Part shown: in pieces, positions 5,277 to 6,120 of the stretch | Layout: each line of letters begins with the position of its first letter | How positions within the stretch are numbered: position 1 is the first letter of the stretch | From: an uncultured Methanobrevibacter sp. | Lineage (GTDB): Archaea > Methanobacteriota > Methanobacteria > Methanobacteriales > Methanobacteriaceae | NCBI GenBank assembly: GCA_946611495.1 | Contig: CAMODR010000088.1 | Span: 1 to 6,120, forward strand | DNA length: 6,120 nt | Direction: 5' to 3' | Position numbers and translations under genes: made by a program | The notes under the pieces: model-generated | The model's database searches: none | Seen by the model: only the letters and a program-made list of their open reading frames with translations | What the model was told of the DNA's origin: nothing

Positions 5277-5353
5277 TCTCATATCTAATCCCAATTAGTC
5301 TATAAGTATAAATAATTTTTCTCATATTTAACCCCAATTAGTCTATAAGTATA
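5277..5353. repeat. 34-nt direct repeat between divergent promoters
   Basis: Copies at 5277-5310 and 5320-5353 match at 32 of 34 positions, a period of 43 nt (about four helical turns). The last 21 bases of each copy, from CCCAATTAG to the final TATA, are identical. The copies lie just upstream of the candidate TATA boxes on both sides, as expected for sites of a regulator acting on one or both genes. The CCC and AGTCTA parts stand out from the AT-rich background, so shared low complexity does not explain the match. The second copy runs into a TATATAATC string that could itself be a TATA box. Confidence 0.8.
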
Positions 5354-5388
5354 TAATCAATTAAAAATAAATAATTAATTATCTAGTT

Positions 5389-5396
5389 TTTATATA
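5389..5396 (+). promoter_or_regulatory. Candidate TATA box of aroD
   Basis: TTTATATA, an exact match to the methanogen consensus. A start site about 26 nt downstream would fall near 5416-5420, leaving a very short leader before the GTG at 5428. A weaker alternative lies at about 5347-5356. Confidence 0.5.
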
Positions 5397-5415
5397 AGAT
5401 TTATTATTGTTGATT

Positions 5416-5420
5416 GAGGT
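5416..5420 (+). promoter_or_regulatory. Ribosome binding site deciding the aroD start
   Basis: GAGGT ends seven nt before the GTG at 5428. It lies inside the longer open frame that begins with TTG at 5407, so the longer frame would translate its own ribosome site. This supports the GTG. Confidence 0.65.
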
Positions 5421-5427
5421 AAATAAA

Positions 5428-6120
5428 GTGTATAGCGAAACAAAAATAGCTATTCCTATCTTTCAAAGTAAAAAGGAAGACATCTTAAGAATAGCTAATG
5501 ATTGCATAATAAAAGGTGCAGATATTCTTGAATTAAGAATAGATGGCATGGAAAATCCTAATCCTAAGCTTGTTAAGGAAATAATCGAGGAAATAAACTT
5601 CCCAACCATTGCTACAAACAGAACTTCTAAGGAAGGAGGATCATTTAAAGGAAGCGATGAGGATAGGGTTGCTATCCTTAGGGAATGTGTTGATGTTGCA
5701 GATTTTATAGACATTGAGCTTCAAACAGAAAGAAGCCTAATTGAATCAATTACTGAAACAGGTGCAAAGACAATTATTTCCTATCATAACTTTAACTTAA
5801 CACCAGACTTAGATTTCTTAATCGATATAGTAAATCAGGAAAAGGAGCTTGGAGACATAGCGAAAATAGCAGTCATGCCTAATAGCTTAGAGGATACATT
5901 AACAGTACTTGCGTTACTTTCTCACTTTGATGACACTGTAGCTATTTCCATGGGAGAATTAGGAAGTTATACAAGAGTAATTGCATCTAAGTTCAATGCT
6001 CCTTTCACTTTTGCAGTGGCTAATGACAGTACAGCTCCAGGCCAAATAGACATTGATACAATGAAAGTCCTATTGAATAGTGATTTAATCAATACAGACG
6101 AATTTGAAAATACAGAATAA
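5428..6120 (+). CDS. aroD: 3-dehydroquinate dehydratase, type I
   Basis: Converts 3-dehydroquinate to 3-dehydroshikimate in the shikimate pathway to aromatic amino acids, through a Schiff-base intermediate; a soluble beta/alpha-barrel enzyme. At 230 aa it has the usual length for archaeal stand-alone enzymes. Active-site residues are all visible: Glu35, Arg37 and Asp39 in ADILELRID; His120 in ISYHNF, the general acid/base; Lys146 in AKIAVMP, the Schiff-base lysine; Arg183 in ISMGELGSYTRV; and Ser201 and Gln206 in NDSTAPGQI near the C-terminus. The frame is open from a TTG at 5407, but GTG 5428 has GAGGT at correct spacing and gives a normal N-terminus (MYSETKIAIPIF, with KIAIPIF as the first barrel strand). 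The stop codon is the final three bases of the window, so the gene is complete. No other shikimate gene is adjacent on this side. Confidence 0.96.
   Translation: MYSETKIAIPIFQSKKEDILRIANDCIIKGADILELRIDGMENPNPKLVKEIIEEINFPTIATNRTSKEGGSFKGSDEDRVAILRECVDVADFIDIELQTERSLIESITETGAKTIISYHNFNLTPDLDFLIDIVNQEKELGDIAKIAVMPNSLEDTLTVLALLSHFDDTVAISMGELGSYTRVIASKFNAPFTFAVANDSTAPGQIDIDTMKVLLNSDLINTDEFENTE

Larger units (their letters stand above)
5222..5427. promoter_or_regulatory. Divergent promoter region of the unknown gene and aroD
   Basis: This region separates the two divergent start codons (5221 minus, 5428 plus). It holds a TATA box for each direction, with a 34-nt direct repeat between them. No reading frame within it is convincing. 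Confidence 0.65.

Noticed and set aside
4518..5288. Two plus-strand open frames of about 116 codons opposite the unnamed gene
   Set aside because: Ser/Thr/Pro-rich antisense translations of a gene with a better start, promoter and amino acid pattern.
5285..5298. Stem-loop CTAAT-CCCA-ATTAG in the first 34-nt repeat copy
   Set aside because: The second copy has a change in the left arm that breaks the pairing, so the structure is not shared by the repeat.
5463..5714. Minus-strand 83-codon frame opposite aroD
   Set aside because: It is antisense to the conserved N-terminal half of AroD and has no independent support.
1..6120. Mobile element, tRNA, rRNA or virus genes
   Set aside because: No transposase, integrase, terminal inverted repeats, target duplications or GC-rich RNA-like islands are visible. 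The genes are mostly core metabolism, and no recognised gene is broken.

Overview
The window is AT-rich DNA that looks like a chromosomal segment of a methanogenic archaeon of the order Methanobacteriales, most likely Methanobrevibacter or a close relative. The reasons are an archaeal class I HMG-CoA reductase next to a lone succinyl-CoA synthetase alpha subunit, an archaeal-type class I 3-dehydroquinate dehydratase, TTTATATA-like promoter boxes, GGTGAT/GAGGT ribosome binding sites, and hairpin-free poly-T terminators. The genus is inferred from gene content and composition, not from a database search.

Layout: five genes lie on the minus strand and one on the plus strand. From the left they are: (1) a 341-aa protein with an N-terminal GNAT acetyltransferase-like domain and a C-terminal zinc ribbon (51-1076, minus); (2) a 322-nt gap with three palindromes at an exact 29-nt period; (3) a 132-aa very acidic protein of unknown function (1399-1797, minus); (4) HMG-CoA reductase (1912-3114, minus), the committed step of archaeal lipid synthesis; (5) succinyl-CoA synthetase alpha subunit sucD (3214-4080, minus), upstream of the reductase in the same direction; (6) a 418-nt gap with an imperfect 40-nt direct repeat next to the sucD start; (7) a 240-aa conserved-looking protein I cannot name (4499-5221, minus); (8) a divergent promoter region with a 34-nt direct repeat; (9) aroD, complete to its stop codon on the last base of the window (5428-6120, plus).

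The recognisable genes are core metabolism: isoprenoid lipids (HMG-CoA reductase), the incomplete reductive TCA branch or CoA-ester metabolism (SucD), and the shikimate pathway (AroD). There is no sucC, no other shikimate or mevalonate gene, no mobile element, no CRISPR array, and no RNA gene that I can recognise. I see no clear new multi-gene system. The most unusual signals are non-coding: each of the three larger intergenic regions carries its own short tandem repeat placed like a transcription-factor binding array. Two proteins also merit attention: the GNAT/zinc-ribbon fusion, and the unnamed 240-aa protein that appears to be expressed from a leaderless mRNA and is divergent from aroD.
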